A stretch of DNA of 54,340 nt from an uncultured Oscillospiraceae bacterium (GCA_934567355.1 CAKTJC010000019.1:1-54340), one strand, 5' to 3'; counted from the stretch's first letter, positions 42,018 through 51,666 are shown. Translations and numbers: made by a program. The notes: generated from the sequence alone by a model not told the origin.

Positions 42018-43421
42018 TTACCGGCAGAGGGTTGCGATCACGTCGGCGTAGATCGCGGCGCAGCGGAGCAGGGCGGAAATGCTGGCGCGTTCGTTGGCGC
42101 CGTGGCAGTTGCTTTCAAAGTCCGGCTCGGCAGGGCCGAAGGCGACGCCGCCGGGGATCTCGTGGACGTAGGTGCCGCCGCCGATGGAGACGCAATGGCC
42201 CTCCTTGCCGCTGTAGCGCTCATAGCTGCGCAGCAGGGTACGGACGAATTTGGAATCCCCGTCCACCGCGTGGCCTTCGATGAAATCGCCGGTGCATGTC
42301 CAGCCCTCGGCGGCGAAGCGGCGCTCCACCGCGCCCTGGGTGGTCTCCTTCGTGGCGCACAGGCTGGCGCGGCAGTCGAAGCGGGCAGCAAAGCCGGTCT
42401 CATTCAGGTTCAGCACCGTCAGCACCAGGGTCAGCTTGCCGGAGATCTCATCCTCCATGGCGATGCCCAGGCCGTCTCCCGCGTCGTCCCCATAGGGGAA
42501 GAAACGGTGCAGGGCACGGATGGCCTGAGTGGCCGGATCCTCTGCCAGAGGCAGGGCGCACAGCAGCTCCAGCATGGCGGTGATGGCATTCCTGCCGCCG
42601 GCGGGGTGGGCGGCATGGGCCTGAACGCCCGCTGCCCGGATGGTCAGGATGCCTTCCTCCTCCTGTGCGCAGAAGCACACGCCGGTTTTTGCCTGCACCG
42701 CCTCCATGGCGGCGAGGGCATCCTGGCGGGTCAGGCCCAGGATCTTCACGGTACAGTTGCCGGGGGCGACATTGACACGAATGCCGCCGTCGATCGACGC
42801 CACATGTCCCGCTGCCCGGGGCTGCTCCTGCCAGGCAGCGCCGAACTGGGGCGCGTAGCGCGCCTTTTCCACATTGATCACCGGGAAATCCGCATCCGGC
42901 GTCACGGCGTAGGGGGCATAGGGATGGGAGGCATAGTAATGCTCGATGTCCCGGGAGCCGGTCTCCTCGTCGGTGCCCAGGATCAGCCGGACATTGCGGC
43001 TGACCGGCAGCCCCAGCTCCTTGACGCACCGCATGGCAAACAGGGCTGCCAGCGCGGGGCCCTTGTCGTCCTGCACGCCCCGGCCGTACACCAGGTCGCC
43101 GTCACGCACCAGGGTGAAGGGATCGGTGTCCCAGCCCTCGCCGACGCCCACAATATCCAGGTGCGCCAGAATGTGCAGGGCATCCGCCCGGTCGTTCAGG
43201 TCCGCATAGCCCACATAGCCGTCATCCTCGCCGGTGGCAAAGCCCCATTCTTCGGCCATGGACAGCGCCGTCTTCAGCGCCCGGACGGTGCCCTCGCCGA
43301 AGGGGCAGCCGGGGGCAGGCTCCCCCATGGTGGAGTCCACGGCGATCAGCTTTGCCAATGCCTGGGTAAATTCATCCTCCCGCCCTGCCATCCAGGCGCA
43401 GATTTTTTCCTTCATATCCAT
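42018..43421 (-). CDS. M20-family dipeptidase (PepV/Sapep type)
   Basis: The 467-residue cytoplasmic metallopeptidase has the di-zinc ligands in order: LAHLDIVGVGEG, the bridging Asp in GRGVQDDKGP, TDEETGS, the TPDADFPV block and a C-terminal HGANE. A dimer/lid domain is inserted between about residues 190 and 330. This is the PepV/Sapep branch, which cleaves Xaa-dipeptides. The ATG at 43421 follows GAAAGGAGCACGCAAAC. It is downstream of truB-ribF, same strand, with a 34-bp gap, so it may share their transcript. Confidence 0.9.
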   Translation of the reverse strand: MDMKEKICAWMAGREDEFTQALAKLIAVDSTMGEPAPGCPFGEGTVRALKTALSMAEEWGFATGEDDGYVGYADLNDRADALHILAHLDIVGVGEGWDTDPFTLVRDGDLVYGRGVQDDKGPALAALFAMRCVKELGLPVSRNVRLILGTDEETGSRDIEHYYASHPYAPYAVTPDADFPVINVEKARYAPQFGAAWQEQPRAAGHVASIDGGIRVNVAPGNCTVKILGLTRQDALAAMEAVQAKTGVCFCAQEEEGILTIRAAGVQAHAAHPAGGRNAITAMLELLCALPLAEDPATQAIRALHRFFPYGDDAGDGLGIAMEDEISGKLTLVLTVLNLNETGFAARFDCRASLCATKETTQGAVERRFAAEGWTCTGDFIEGHAVDGDSKFVRTLLRSYERYSGKEGHCVSIGGGTYVHEIPGGVAFGPAEPDFESNCHGANERASISALLRCAAIYADVIATLCR

Positions 43422-43455
43422 GTTTGCGTGCTCCTTTCAAAATATTGGTGTCTTT

Positions 43456-44340
43456 CTATTGCAGTTGTTCCAGATATGCCTCGGCCTGCCGGGCGTTCCT
43501 TCGGATCTCCGCCTGCATGTCCTGCAGGGCGGCGAATTTCCGCTCCGGGCGGAGGAAGGTATAAAATTCCAGGGTGATCTCCCGCCCGTAGAGGTCGCCG
43601 GAGTAGTCCAGGATCCAGGTCTCGGCGTTGAGGGTCTCGCCGCCCACGGTGGGGCGGGTGCCGATGTTGGTGACGCCGGTATAATACGCGCCGTCCAGCA
43701 GGACGCGGACAGCATACACCCCCCGGCGCAGAACCGCCACGCCCTCAGGATACGGCAGGTTGGCGGTGGGGATGCCCAGGGTGCGGCCGAGCTGGTGGCC
43801 GTGCACCACCGTGCCGGTGAGGATATGGGGGTGCCCCAGGAAGCGGACGGCCTGCGCCATCTCGCCGGATTCCAGCAGGGTGCGGATGTAGGTAGAGGAT
43901 ACCCGCGTCCCCTCCACGGTCTGCTCCGGCACCACGGCGCAGGGGATGCCCCGGGCGGCGCAGTACTGCGCCATGGTCTGCCCGCTTCCCGCGCCCCGGC
44001 TGCCGAAGCGGAAATCATCGCCGCAGACAAAGCCGGCGGCATCGTGATTCCGGCACAGCATGTCCAGAAAATCCTGCCAGGGAGTTTCCAGCATCTGCCG
44101 GTCGAAGGGCAGGGTGACCACCCGGGAGACGAAGCGGCGCAGCAGCCGCTCCCGGTCGGCGGGGGTGTTGATGAGCAGGGGGGACGCGCCGCATACCAGC
44201 CCGTCCGGATGGGTGGCGAAGGTCACTGCGCCGGGCTCCATGCCGTTTTCCGCCGCCAGACGGCGGCACTGCTCCAGAAGCGTCCGGTGCCCCAGGTGCA
44301 CCCCGTCGAAAAAGCCCAATGCATAAATCGTTTTTTTCAT
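43456..44340 (-). CDS. ribF: Bifunctional riboflavin kinase / FAD synthetase
   Basis: The 294-residue enzyme makes FMN from riboflavin and then FAD. The N-terminal adenylyltransferase domain starts with ALGFFDGVHLGHRTLL, a nucleotidyltransferase HxGH motif, and has SSTYIRTLLESG. The C-terminal kinase domain has RTLGIPTANLPYP and GVTNIGTRPTVGG. Its start overlaps the truB stop as ATGA. The truB-ribF pairing is common in Firmicutes. Confidence 0.95.
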   Translation of the reverse strand: MKKTIYALGFFDGVHLGHRTLLEQCRRLAAENGMEPGAVTFATHPDGLVCGASPLLINTPADRERLLRRFVSRVVTLPFDRQMLETPWQDFLDMLCRNHDAAGFVCGDDFRFGSRGAGSGQTMAQYCAARGIPCAVVPEQTVEGTRVSSTYIRTLLESGEMAQAVRFLGHPHILTGTVVHGHQLGRTLGIPTANLPYPEGVAVLRRGVYAVRVLLDGAYYTGVTNIGTRPTVGGETLNAETWILDYSGDLYGREITLEFYTFLRPERKFAALQDMQAEIRRNARQAEAYLEQLQ

Positions 44341-45200
44341 TCTACTTCAAAAAAGCTCTTGATCGTCTCCATTTTTCCGTCCTGCACCCGCGCCAGCATG
44401 AGAAATTCCCCGCTCTGGGAATAGGCGCGGAAGGTACCCGCCGGGAGGCTCACGGAGAAGCTGTTGCCGCACCGGCAGCGCTTTTCCTGGTTGGCTGTCA
44501 GGGTGACGGCGGGGTAAGCGGCGAACATGCTGTCCACCGGCCGCAGGTGATCTTCCGGCGTGTCGGATTCCAGCAGCGCCACCAGCGGCACTGCCTGGGA
44601 AATGTCGTATTCCCCGGCTCTGGTACGCCGCAGGGATTCCATGCAGCCGCCGCAGCCCAGCGCCTGGCCGATATCCTGGCAGAGGGTGCGGATATAGGTG
44701 CCCTTGGAGCAGTCCACCCGCAGCTTCAGGCAGCCATTCTCCATGCCCAGGTATTCCAACGCGTGGATGGTGATGGGGCGGGGCTGCCGCTCCACGGTTT
44801 TGCCCCGGCGCGCCAGGTCGCAGAGCTTCTGGCCGTTCACCTTCAGGGCGGAATACATGGGCGGGATCTGCAGGATGTCGCCCCGGAAAGCCTGCAGGGC
44901 GGCCTCGATCTTTTCGTCGTCCAGCGTCACCGGGTGAGTTTCCAGCACCGTGCCGGTGATGTCCTGGGTATCGGTGACAAGCCCGGGGTGCAGCAGGGTG
45001 ACGTATTCCTTCCGGGCGTGCTCGAAGAACTCCACCCCCCGGGTGGCTCTGCCCACAAACACGGGCAGCACCCCGGTGGCCATGGGGTCGAGGGTGCCGC
45101 CGTGGCCGATCCGGCGGGTGCCGTACACCCGGCGCAGCCGGGCGGTCACATCCTGGCTCGTCCAGCCCCGGGGCTTGTCGATGATTACAATTCCGTTCAT
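44337..45200 (-). CDS. truB: tRNA pseudouridine-55 synthase
   Basis: The 287-residue enzyme makes pseudouridine 55 in the T-arm of tRNA. It starts MNGIVIIDKPRGWTSQDV and has the catalytic GGTLDPMATGVLPV block with the Asp nucleophile, followed by PPMYSALKVNGQKL and SKGTYIRTLCQDIG. A short C-terminal PUA-like tail is present. The start follows CACAGGAGAAAAA; a longer reading to 45284 has no ribosome site. Confidence 0.95.
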   Translation of the reverse strand: MNGIVIIDKPRGWTSQDVTARLRRVYGTRRIGHGGTLDPMATGVLPVFVGRATRGVEFFEHARKEYVTLLHPGLVTDTQDITGTVLETHPVTLDDEKIEAALQAFRGDILQIPPMYSALKVNGQKLCDLARRGKTVERQPRPITIHALEYLGMENGCLKLRVDCSKGTYIRTLCQDIGQALGCGGCMESLRRTRAGEYDISQAVPLVALLESDTPEDHLRPVDSMFAAYPAVTLTANQEKRCRCGNSFSVSLPAGTFRAYSQSGEFLMLARVQDGKMETIKSFFEVE

Positions 45201-45337
45201 TTTTTCTCCTGTGAAAAGCGATGGAGCCGATTCTTTTGCCGAGCGCATCGGAGCGCCCTGCAGGGGCAGGGCACAAAACCACATGTTTTCATGCTACCAT
45301 AGAATTGTAAATAAAGAAAGAACTTTTTTCCGTCCTC

Positions 45338-45365
45338 TTGCTTTTTCTGAAAAGTGCGGTATAAT
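45338..45365 (+). promoter_or_regulatory. Promoter of htpG
   Basis: TTGCTT (45338-45343) and TATAAT (45360-45365) are 16 bp apart; the CIRCE operator starts one base after the -10 box. Confidence 0.7.
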
Positions 45366-45366
45366 A

Positions 45367-45393
45367 TTAGCACTCAGAATCAAAGAGTGCTAA
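45367..45393 (+). promoter_or_regulatory. CIRCE operator (HrcA binding site)
   Basis: TTAGCACTC, nine bases, GAGTGCTAA: a perfect match to the CIRCE consensus. It covers the transcription start of htpG, so HrcA would block transcription until heat or misfolded protein frees it. Confidence 0.95.
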
Positions 45394-45423
45394 ATGTACT
45401 TTGACGAAAGGAAGCTATTGATT

Positions 45424-47313
45424 ATGGAAAAAATGCAGTTTAAGGCCGAGTCCCAGCGTCTGCTGGATTTGATGATTAACTCTATCTATACCCACCGGGA
45501 AATTTTTCTCCGTGAAATTATCTCCAACGCCAGCGACGCCATGGACAAGCTGGCCTATCTGTCCGTCACCGACGGCAGCATGAACGTGAACCGGGCTGAC
45601 CTGAAAATCACCATCACCCGCAATAAGGATGCGGGCATCCTCACCGTTTCCGACAACGGCATCGGCATGAACAAGGAGGAAATGGAGGAAAACCTGGGCA
45701 CCATCTGCAAGTCCGGCTCTCTGGGCTTCAAGCAGGCCATGGAGAAGAACGAGGACATCGACATCATCGGCCAGTTCGGCGTGGGCTTCTACTCCGCCTT
45801 TATGGTTGCCTCCTCCGTCACCGTCATCTCTAAGAAGTGGGGCGAGGAGACCGGCTGGAAGTGGACTTCCGCCGGCGCGGACGGCTATACCATCGAGCCC
45901 TGCGAGCGGGCAGAATGCGGCACCGATGTTATCATGACCCTGAAGGCCGACACCGAGGACGAGAAGTACAGCCAGTACCTTGACGAGTACGAAATCCGCA
46001 ATCTGGTGAAGAAGTACTCCGACTACATCCGCTACCCCATCGTCATGGAGGTGGAGAAGTCCCGCAAGAAGGAGGATTCCCCCGAGGACAAGCCCGAATA
46101 CGAAACCTATACCGAGATGGAAACCCTCAACTCCATGGTGCCCATCTGGCAGCGGGCCAAGAAGGATGTCACCGAGGAGGAGTACGACACCTTCTACCGC
46201 GAGAAATTCTATGACTACACCAAGCCCCTGCGGGTGATTCACACCAGCGTGGAGGGCGCAGTGTCCTTCAAGGCGCTGCTGTTCGTTCCCGGCAAAGCAC
46301 CCTATGACTTCTATTCCAAGGACTTCAAGCGGGGCTTGCAGCTGTACTCCTCCGGCGTGATGATTATGGAAAACTGCGAAGACCTGCTGCCGGAGCATTT
46401 CCGCTTCGTCCGGGGCATTGTGGACAGCCAGGATTTGAGCCTGAACATCAGCCGTGAGATGCTCCAGCACAACCGCCAGCTGACGGTGATTGCCCGCAGC
46501 ATCGAAAAGAAGATTAAGAGCGAGCTGAAAGCCATGCTGGAAAATGACCGGGAGAAGTACGAGGAGTTCTATTCCGCCTTCGGTCTCCAGCTGAAATATG
46601 GCACCGTCTCCGAATACGGCGCTCACAAGGAAAGCTGCCAGGATTTGCTGCTGTTCTACAGCCACAAGCAGAAGAAGCTCATCAGCCTCAAGGAGTATGT
46701 GGATGCCATGCCCGAGGGTCAGGAGAAGATTTACTTCGCCCCCGGCGAAAGCAAGGAGCATCTAGCAAAGCTGCCCCAGGTGGAGCTGCTGTCCTCCAAG
46801 GGCTATGACACCTTGCTCTTTACCGAGGAAGTGGACGAGTTCGTGCCCCAGACCCTGAACACCTACATGGAGAAGCCCTTCTGCAACGTAACCACCGAGG
46901 ATTTGGGTCTCCAGTCCGAGGAGGAGAAGAAGGAAGCCGAAGAAAAGGCAGAGGAGATGAAGGGCTTCCTGACCTTTGTCAAGGACAGCCTGGGCGACCA
47001 GGTCAAGGAGGTTCGCCTGTCCCAGAACCTAGGCAGCTACCCCGCCGCCATGGTACCCGAAGCCGGCATGAGCTTTGAAATGGAGAAGTACATGAAGCGG
47101 GTGAACCCGGAGTTTGCCTATCCTGTGGGCAGAGTGCTGGAGCTGAATCCGGAGCATGAGACGGTGAAGACCTTGCAGCGGGTGATGACCGAAGATCCTG
47201 TGCTTGCCAAGGACTATGCCCAGCTGCTGTGCTGCCAGGCCCAGCTGATGGCCCAGCTGCCCCTGGACGACCCCTTCGCCTACAGCGAGCTGGTGTGCAG
47301 GCTGATGAAGTGA
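45424..47313 (+). CDS. htpG: Hsp90-family chaperone
   Basis: The 629-residue ATP-dependent chaperone starts MEKMQFKAESQRLLDLMINS. The GHKL ATPase has REIISNASDAMDKL, VSDNGIGMNKEEM and GQFGVGFYSAFMVA. The middle domain has SVEGAVSFKALLFVP and LSLNISREMLQHN, and the C-terminal dimer domain ends normally. The start follows GACGAAAGGAAGC. A perfect CIRCE element lies upstream. It is a single-gene unit ending in a strong terminator. Confidence 0.96.
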   Translation: MEKMQFKAESQRLLDLMINSIYTHREIFLREIISNASDAMDKLAYLSVTDGSMNVNRADLKITITRNKDAGILTVSDNGIGMNKEEMEENLGTICKSGSLGFKQAMEKNEDIDIIGQFGVGFYSAFMVASSVTVISKKWGEETGWKWTSAGADGYTIEPCERAECGTDVIMTLKADTEDEKYSQYLDEYEIRNLVKKYSDYIRYPIVMEVEKSRKKEDSPEDKPEYETYTEMETLNSMVPIWQRAKKDVTEEEYDTFYREKFYDYTKPLRVIHTSVEGAVSFKALLFVPGKAPYDFYSKDFKRGLQLYSSGVMIMENCEDLLPEHFRFVRGIVDSQDLSLNISREMLQHNRQLTVIARSIEKKIKSELKAMLENDREKYEEFYSAFGLQLKYGTVSEYGAHKESCQDLLLFYSHKQKKLISLKEYVDAMPEGQEKIYFAPGESKEHLAKLPQVELLSSKGYDTLLFTEEVDEFVPQTLNTYMEKPFCNVTTEDLGLQSEEEKKEAEEKAEEMKGFLTFVKDSLGDQVKEVRLSQNLGSYPAAMVPEAGMSFEMEKYMKRVNPEFAYPVGRVLELNPEHETVKTLQRVMTEDPVLAKDYAQLLCCQAQLMAQLPLDDPFAYSELVCRLMK

Positions 47314-47344
47314 TCCTGCAAAGGCAGAACATTTTCACATTTAC

Positions 47345-47381
47345 GGCATCCCGGACGAATTCGTCCGGGATGGTTTTTTGT
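47345..47381 (+). terminator. Terminator after htpG
   Basis: The 10-bp stem ATCCCGGACG/CGTCCGGGAT is followed by GGTTTTTT. Confidence 0.9.
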
Positions 47382-47437
47382 GTCGGCTTCCCAGGGGAAG
47401 CGGACGGTCGGATACAGCACAGGACCGTATTAAACAG

Positions 47438-47485
47438 TTCTTAAGAATTCCCCTACTTTCTTCTTAACAAATTAGATGCTATAAT
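47438..47485 (+). promoter_or_regulatory. Promoter of the two-component operon with a direct repeat
   Basis: The -10 box is TATAAT (47480-47485), without a good -35. TTCTTAA occurs at 47438-47444 and again at 47461-47467, 23 bp apart on the same face. This arrangement is typical of OmpR/PhoB-type activator sites, so the regulator may activate its own operon. Confidence 0.45.
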
Positions 47486-47508
47486 GGCACCAAAAGGAGG
47501 GGGAAGTC

Positions 47509-48201
47509 ATGTATAAGATCCTGATTTGCGATGATCAGCCGGATATTGTCAATGCGCTGAAAATTTATCTCTCCCCGGAGGGCTATTCCCTGCTGGAGGC
47601 CTATAACGGCGCGGACGCGGTAAAACTGGCAAAGGAAAACGATGTGCAGCTGATTTTGCTGGACATCATGATGCCCGGCATGGACGGCATCACCGCCACT
47701 TCCAAGATCCGGGAATTTTCCAATGTGCCCATCATTCTGCTCACCGCCAAGAGCGAGACCGAGGACAAGGTGCTGGGGCTGAACGTGGGGGCGGACGACT
47801 ATATCACCAAGCCCTTTGCCCCGGTGGAAGTGCTGGCGCGGGTGAAGAGCCAGCTGCGGCGGTTTTCCAGCCTGGGCAGCCGGACGGAGGACGCCAGCGT
47901 CATCACCCTGGGGGGCATCGTCCTGGACGACCGCACCAAGCAGGTGACCGTGGAGGGCGAACCGGTGAGCCTGACGCCCACGGAATACGCCATTCTCAAG
48001 CTGCTCATGTCCAGCCCCGGCAAGGTGTTCTCCACCAAGGTGCTGTATGAATCCGTGTGGCAGGAGGTGGCGCTGGGCAGCGAAGGCGCTGTGGCCGTGC
48101 ACATCCGCCACCTGCGGGAGAAAATCGAGATCAACCCCTCCGAGCCCCGCTACCTCAAGGTCATGTGGGGTCAGGGCTACAAAATCGAGGCAAGGCCATG
48201 A
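47509..48201 (+). CDS. OmpR/PhoB-family response regulator
   Basis: The 230-residue protein has a receiver domain (1-120), with the acidic pair Asp8-Asp9, phosphoacceptor Asp52 in LLDIMMPG, and Lys in YITKPF. A winged-helix DNA-binding domain (about 130-228) follows, with LTPTEYAILKLLMSSPGKVFS and AVAVHIRHLREKIE. It overlaps the kinase gene by ATGA. The start follows AAAGGAGGGGGAAGTC. Confidence 0.94.
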   Translation: MYKILICDDQPDIVNALKIYLSPEGYSLLEAYNGADAVKLAKENDVQLILLDIMMPGMDGITATSKIREFSNVPIILLTAKSETEDKVLGLNVGADDYITKPFAPVEVLARVKSQLRRFSSLGSRTEDASVITLGGIVLDDRTKQVTVEGEPVSLTPTEYAILKLLMSSPGKVFSTKVLYESVWQEVALGSEGAVAVHIRHLREKIEINPSEPRYLKVMWGQGYKIEARP

Positions 48202-50315
48202 GAAATACACTTTGGGTCAAATTCATTGCCATTTTGCTGTGCGCCGCCTGCCTGGCTGCGGCGGCGGGCAGCGCGCTCTGCCTGCTTTTTCTGGCGCAGG
48301 AGGGACTGCTGGAAGACGGCGCATATGACACCTATGTAGATAACCAGACGCAGCGCAATCTTCCCAGCGCTGCCCGGGCGCTGGCGGAAAAATGGGCCAG
48401 CGTGAAATACGGCGGGATGCCGGAGGAGCTGGCGGAAAGCGTTTTCCGGGATCAGTGCTGGAGATGGCTGGATCCGGAGGAAGTCTCCTATGAGATCCTG
48501 GACGAAAAGGGGAAGGCCCTGGAGTCGGTGGACTGCGGCACAACGCCGGTGCAGACGCTGGAATACTCCGGCGAAGCGCTGGGCTACCGGAAATACGTGG
48601 AAAAAGACCAGATCACGGAGCATCCGGAGGCCGAATTCGACGTCATCCGGGACGCGGGGAACAGCTACACCACCTACCGTTTTCTGCCGGAGACGCTGGA
48701 TATTTCCTTTACCGTCAAGCTCTCCCTGGGGGCGAACGCCATCCAGCCGGACGAGGGCACCCAGATTCTGGGGATCTTAAGCGGCCACCGGGTGGCGCTG
48801 GGCATCGCCCTGGCGGCGGGGCTGCTGCTGTTTGCCGCCAGCGCCGTATTCCTGTGCAGCGTCGCCGGATGCAAAAAGGGGACGGAGGAGATCCGGGCAG
48901 GCGGTCTGAACGCCCTGCCCCTGGATCTGTACGCCGCCGGTGTGATCGGGATCTGCGCCGTGGGCGTCTACATGTGCCGGGAGTTCTTTGGAGAGCTGGG
49001 GCTGAAGACTGCACTGGCAGCGGCAGCAGGCGCGATCTACGCGGCGTGCGTGCTCTTTGTGTGCTTCTGCTTTGCCTTCGCCGCCCAGGTGAAGATGGGG
49101 CATGGCCACTGGTTCTGGAATACCGTCACCGGCTGGTGCCTGAAGCTGGCCGGGTGGATCCTGAAAAAGCTCTGGCTCTTCCTTCCCGCGCTGTGGCGCT
49201 TCCTCCTGCGGATCATCCGGGATATTTTCAAGGTGATCGGCGCGCTGGCAGTGCTGCTGTGGAGCTGGGTGCGGAAGGCAGCCGCCTTTATCGGCCGGTG
49301 GCTGAGAAAACTCCTGCGGGTGTGCGAGCGAACCCTCTCCCTGCTGCCGCTGACATGGCAGTGGATCGTGGTGGGAGGCGTGCTGGCAGTGTGGCTGCTG
49401 CTGGCCTTCGTGCAGCGGAGCGAAGGGATGACGGTACTGTGGTGCGTCGCCGCCTTTGTGACGGTGATGTACGGCTCCAACTGCTTCGGCAAGCTCTTTG
49501 AGGCGACCAAGCGCATGCGCGGCGGCGACCTGGAGAGCAAGGTGGAAAGCAAATACATGGTGGGCTGCTTCCGGGAATTTTCCGAGGAGCTCAACGGTCT
49601 GGCGGACGTGGCCATGGTGGCGGCGCAGAACCAGCTGAAAAGCGAGCGGATGAAGACGGAGCTGATCACCAACGTCTCCCACGACATCAAGACCCCCCTC
49701 ACCTCCATCATCAACTATGTGGATCTGCTGGAAAAGCCCCACACCGACGAGGAGGAAAAAACCTATGTGGAGGTGCTCTCCCGCCAGAGCCAGCGGCTCA
49801 AGAAGCTCATTGACGACCTGATGGAAATGAGCAAGGCCTCCACCGGCAACATCCAGGTGGAGATTGCCGAAATCGATGCGGTAGAGGCCGTCACCCAGGC
49901 AATGGGCGAATTTGCCGACAAGCTCACTGCCGCCGGGCTGACCCCGGTGTTCCACCAGAGCGAGGAACACATCCACCTGCTGGCGGACGGGCGGCTGCTG
50001 TGGCGCGCCATGAGCAATGTACTGAGCAACGCGGTGAAATACGCCATGCCGGGCACCCGGCTGTATGTGGATGTATCCGCCACTGAGGACAAGGCGCTGA
50101 TCTCCTTCAAGAACATTTCCGGCGCGCAGCTGAACATCAGCGCCGACGAGCTGATGGAGCGCTTCGTCCGGGGGGATTCCTCCCGCAACACCGAAGGCAG
50201 CGGCCTGGGGCTGAACATCGCAAAGAGCCTCATGGAGCTGCAGAAGGGTCAGCTGCAACTGCTGGTGGACGGCGACCTCTTCAAGGTCACCTTGGTCTTC
50301 CCAAGAGCCGGATAA
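48198..50315 (+). CDS. Membrane sensor histidine kinase with an enlarged membrane region
   Basis: The 705-residue kinase starts with a membrane helix (about 8-32), an extracellular sensor of about 165 residues, and a second helix (about 195-220). An unusually long membrane region follows (about 235-430), with several hydrophobic helices and a stretch rich in Trp, Leu, Arg and Lys (about 320-395). The catalytic core has ITNVSHDIKTPLTSIINYVD with His495, the N-box NVLSNAVKYA and the G-box GSGLGLNIAKS. The signal is unknown. It is coupled to the response regulator by an ATGA overlap. Confidence 0.9.
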   Translation: MRNTLWVKFIAILLCAACLAAAAGSALCLLFLAQEGLLEDGAYDTYVDNQTQRNLPSAARALAEKWASVKYGGMPEELAESVFRDQCWRWLDPEEVSYEILDEKGKALESVDCGTTPVQTLEYSGEALGYRKYVEKDQITEHPEAEFDVIRDAGNSYTTYRFLPETLDISFTVKLSLGANAIQPDEGTQILGILSGHRVALGIALAAGLLLFAASAVFLCSVAGCKKGTEEIRAGGLNALPLDLYAAGVIGICAVGVYMCREFFGELGLKTALAAAAGAIYAACVLFVCFCFAFAAQVKMGHGHWFWNTVTGWCLKLAGWILKKLWLFLPALWRFLLRIIRDIFKVIGALAVLLWSWVRKAAAFIGRWLRKLLRVCERTLSLLPLTWQWIVVGGVLAVWLLLAFVQRSEGMTVLWCVAAFVTVMYGSNCFGKLFEATKRMRGGDLESKVESKYMVGCFREFSEELNGLADVAMVAAQNQLKSERMKTELITNVSHDIKTPLTSIINYVDLLEKPHTDEEEKTYVEVLSRQSQRLKKLIDDLMEMSKASTGNIQVEIAEIDAVEAVTQAMGEFADKLTAAGLTPVFHQSEEHIHLLADGRLLWRAMSNVLSNAVKYAMPGTRLYVDVSATEDKALISFKNISGAQLNISADELMERFVRGDSSRNTEGSGLGLNIAKSLMELQKGQLQLLVDGDLFKVTLVFPRAG

Positions 50316-50327
50316 ATTTCATATTTC

Positions 50328-50371
50328 CCGGAGGAGGCATGATTTCGGTCATGCCTCTTCCGCTTTTATGG
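50328..50371 (+). terminator. Terminator after the sensor kinase
   Basis: GAGGCATGA-TTTCGG-TCATGCCTC, followed by TTCCGCTTTT: a fair stem with a weak T-run. Confidence 0.55.
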
Positions 50372-50394
50372 GAAAAGCGGGACGGCTTTGCTGC

Positions 50395-51648
50395 TTACTG
50401 CTCCAGACTATCAGGATTCAGCATGAAATCAAAGATACTCATAATCAGCACACCGCTGTCGTTATAATACGGTGCCGGTGCGTCTTTGGTAATAATGATT
50501 TTCTTGAAAGCATCGCCGGTCATCATCAGGGAACGCTGTTCTTGTTCCATTTTTGCCTGATCCGGGATAGCGTAAGCCGACTGAATATAGTAACGCTTGG
50601 AGCCTTTGTTGCATACGAAATCTATTTCATACTGCTTGCGGACACTGCTTCCGTCCTTGTTGCTGCCATTGGCTGCCACAACGCCGATATCTACGTTGAA
50701 TCCCCTGATTTTCAGCTCATTGAAAATGATGTTCTCCATCGTATGAGTTTCCTCCAACTGACGGAAGTTCAGCCGTGCATTGCGAAGTCCCATATCGGTG
50801 AAATAATATTTGACTGGGGTGTCGATATACCTTTTCCCCTTGATATCATAACGCACTGCGCTGTCAATCAGGAACGCATCACACAGATATTCGATGTATC
50901 TGGTGATCGTCACATTGCTGATCGTCTTTTGCTTGACGCTTTTGAAAGTGGCTGACAGTTTGTTCGGATTGGTGAGGGATCCGATGGCAGAGGAAAGAAT
51001 ATTCAGCAGCTCTTCCAGCTCGGCACGGTTGCGAATCTTGTGTCTGCCCACGATGTCTGAAATGTAGGTCTCTTCAAAAAGAGACTTCAGAAAAGCAATT
51101 TTCTCCTCCGGCTTTTCAAAACGCAGGACAAGCGGAAGCCCGCCGTAAAGCATATACTCGTTCCACCCGTCCTGCTTCGTGCCGGAGTAGACCGACATGA
51201 ACTCTGAAAAACTAAGTGGGAACATATGAATTTCGTCCCCGCGGCCACGGAACTCCGTGATGACATCCTTGGACAGAAATCTGGCGTTGCTGCCAGTCAC
51301 ATATACATCAACATTTTCCATACGGATAAGGCTGTTGAGGACAGCTTCAAACTCGCCCAAAAGCTGCACCTCATCAAGCAAAACATAGTACATTTCATCG
51401 TCCGTGATCTGCTCTTTCAGATACGGCACCAGCACATAAGGATCTTGAAAACGCTTATTTTCAAACGCATCAAAAGCAATTTCTATGACGTGCTTTTGAT
51501 CCACTCCTTCAGAAAGAAGATGCTCCTTAAAAAGGCTGAACAGCAGATAGGACTTCCCGCATCGGCGAACGCCGGTGACGACCTTGATAAGACCATTGTG
51601 CTTCTTGCTGATGAGCTTGTTCAGGTAGATGTCTCTTTTTACGACCAT
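50395..51648 (-). CDS. AAA_14 / DUF4143 ATPase
   Basis: The 417-residue protein has an N-terminal AAA domain with Walker A VTGVRRCGKSYLL, Walker B YVLLDEVQLL, and sensor-type VTGSNARFLS. The C-terminal DUF4143 has KYYFTDMGLRNARLNFRQ and a PD-(D/E)xK-like YEIDFVCNKG. Such proteins are abundant in anaerobes and sometimes travel with mobile or defence loci, but no cellular role is firmly established. Codon use looks more AT-rich than its neighbours, which hints at transfer. The ATG at 51648 follows AATAGGAGGTATGGAAGC. Confidence 0.88.
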   Translation of the reverse strand: MVVKRDIYLNKLISKKHNGLIKVVTGVRRCGKSYLLFSLFKEHLLSEGVDQKHVIEIAFDAFENKRFQDPYVLVPYLKEQITDDEMYYVLLDEVQLLGEFEAVLNSLIRMENVDVYVTGSNARFLSKDVITEFRGRGDEIHMFPLSFSEFMSVYSGTKQDGWNEYMLYGGLPLVLRFEKPEEKIAFLKSLFEETYISDIVGRHKIRNRAELEELLNILSSAIGSLTNPNKLSATFKSVKQKTISNVTITRYIEYLCDAFLIDSAVRYDIKGKRYIDTPVKYYFTDMGLRNARLNFRQLEETHTMENIIFNELKIRGFNVDIGVVAANGSNKDGSSVRKQYEIDFVCNKGSKRYYIQSAYAIPDQAKMEQEQRSLMMTGDAFKKIIITKDAPAPYYNDSGVLIMSIFDFMLNPDSLEQ

Positions 51649-51666
51649 GCTTCCATACCTCCTATT

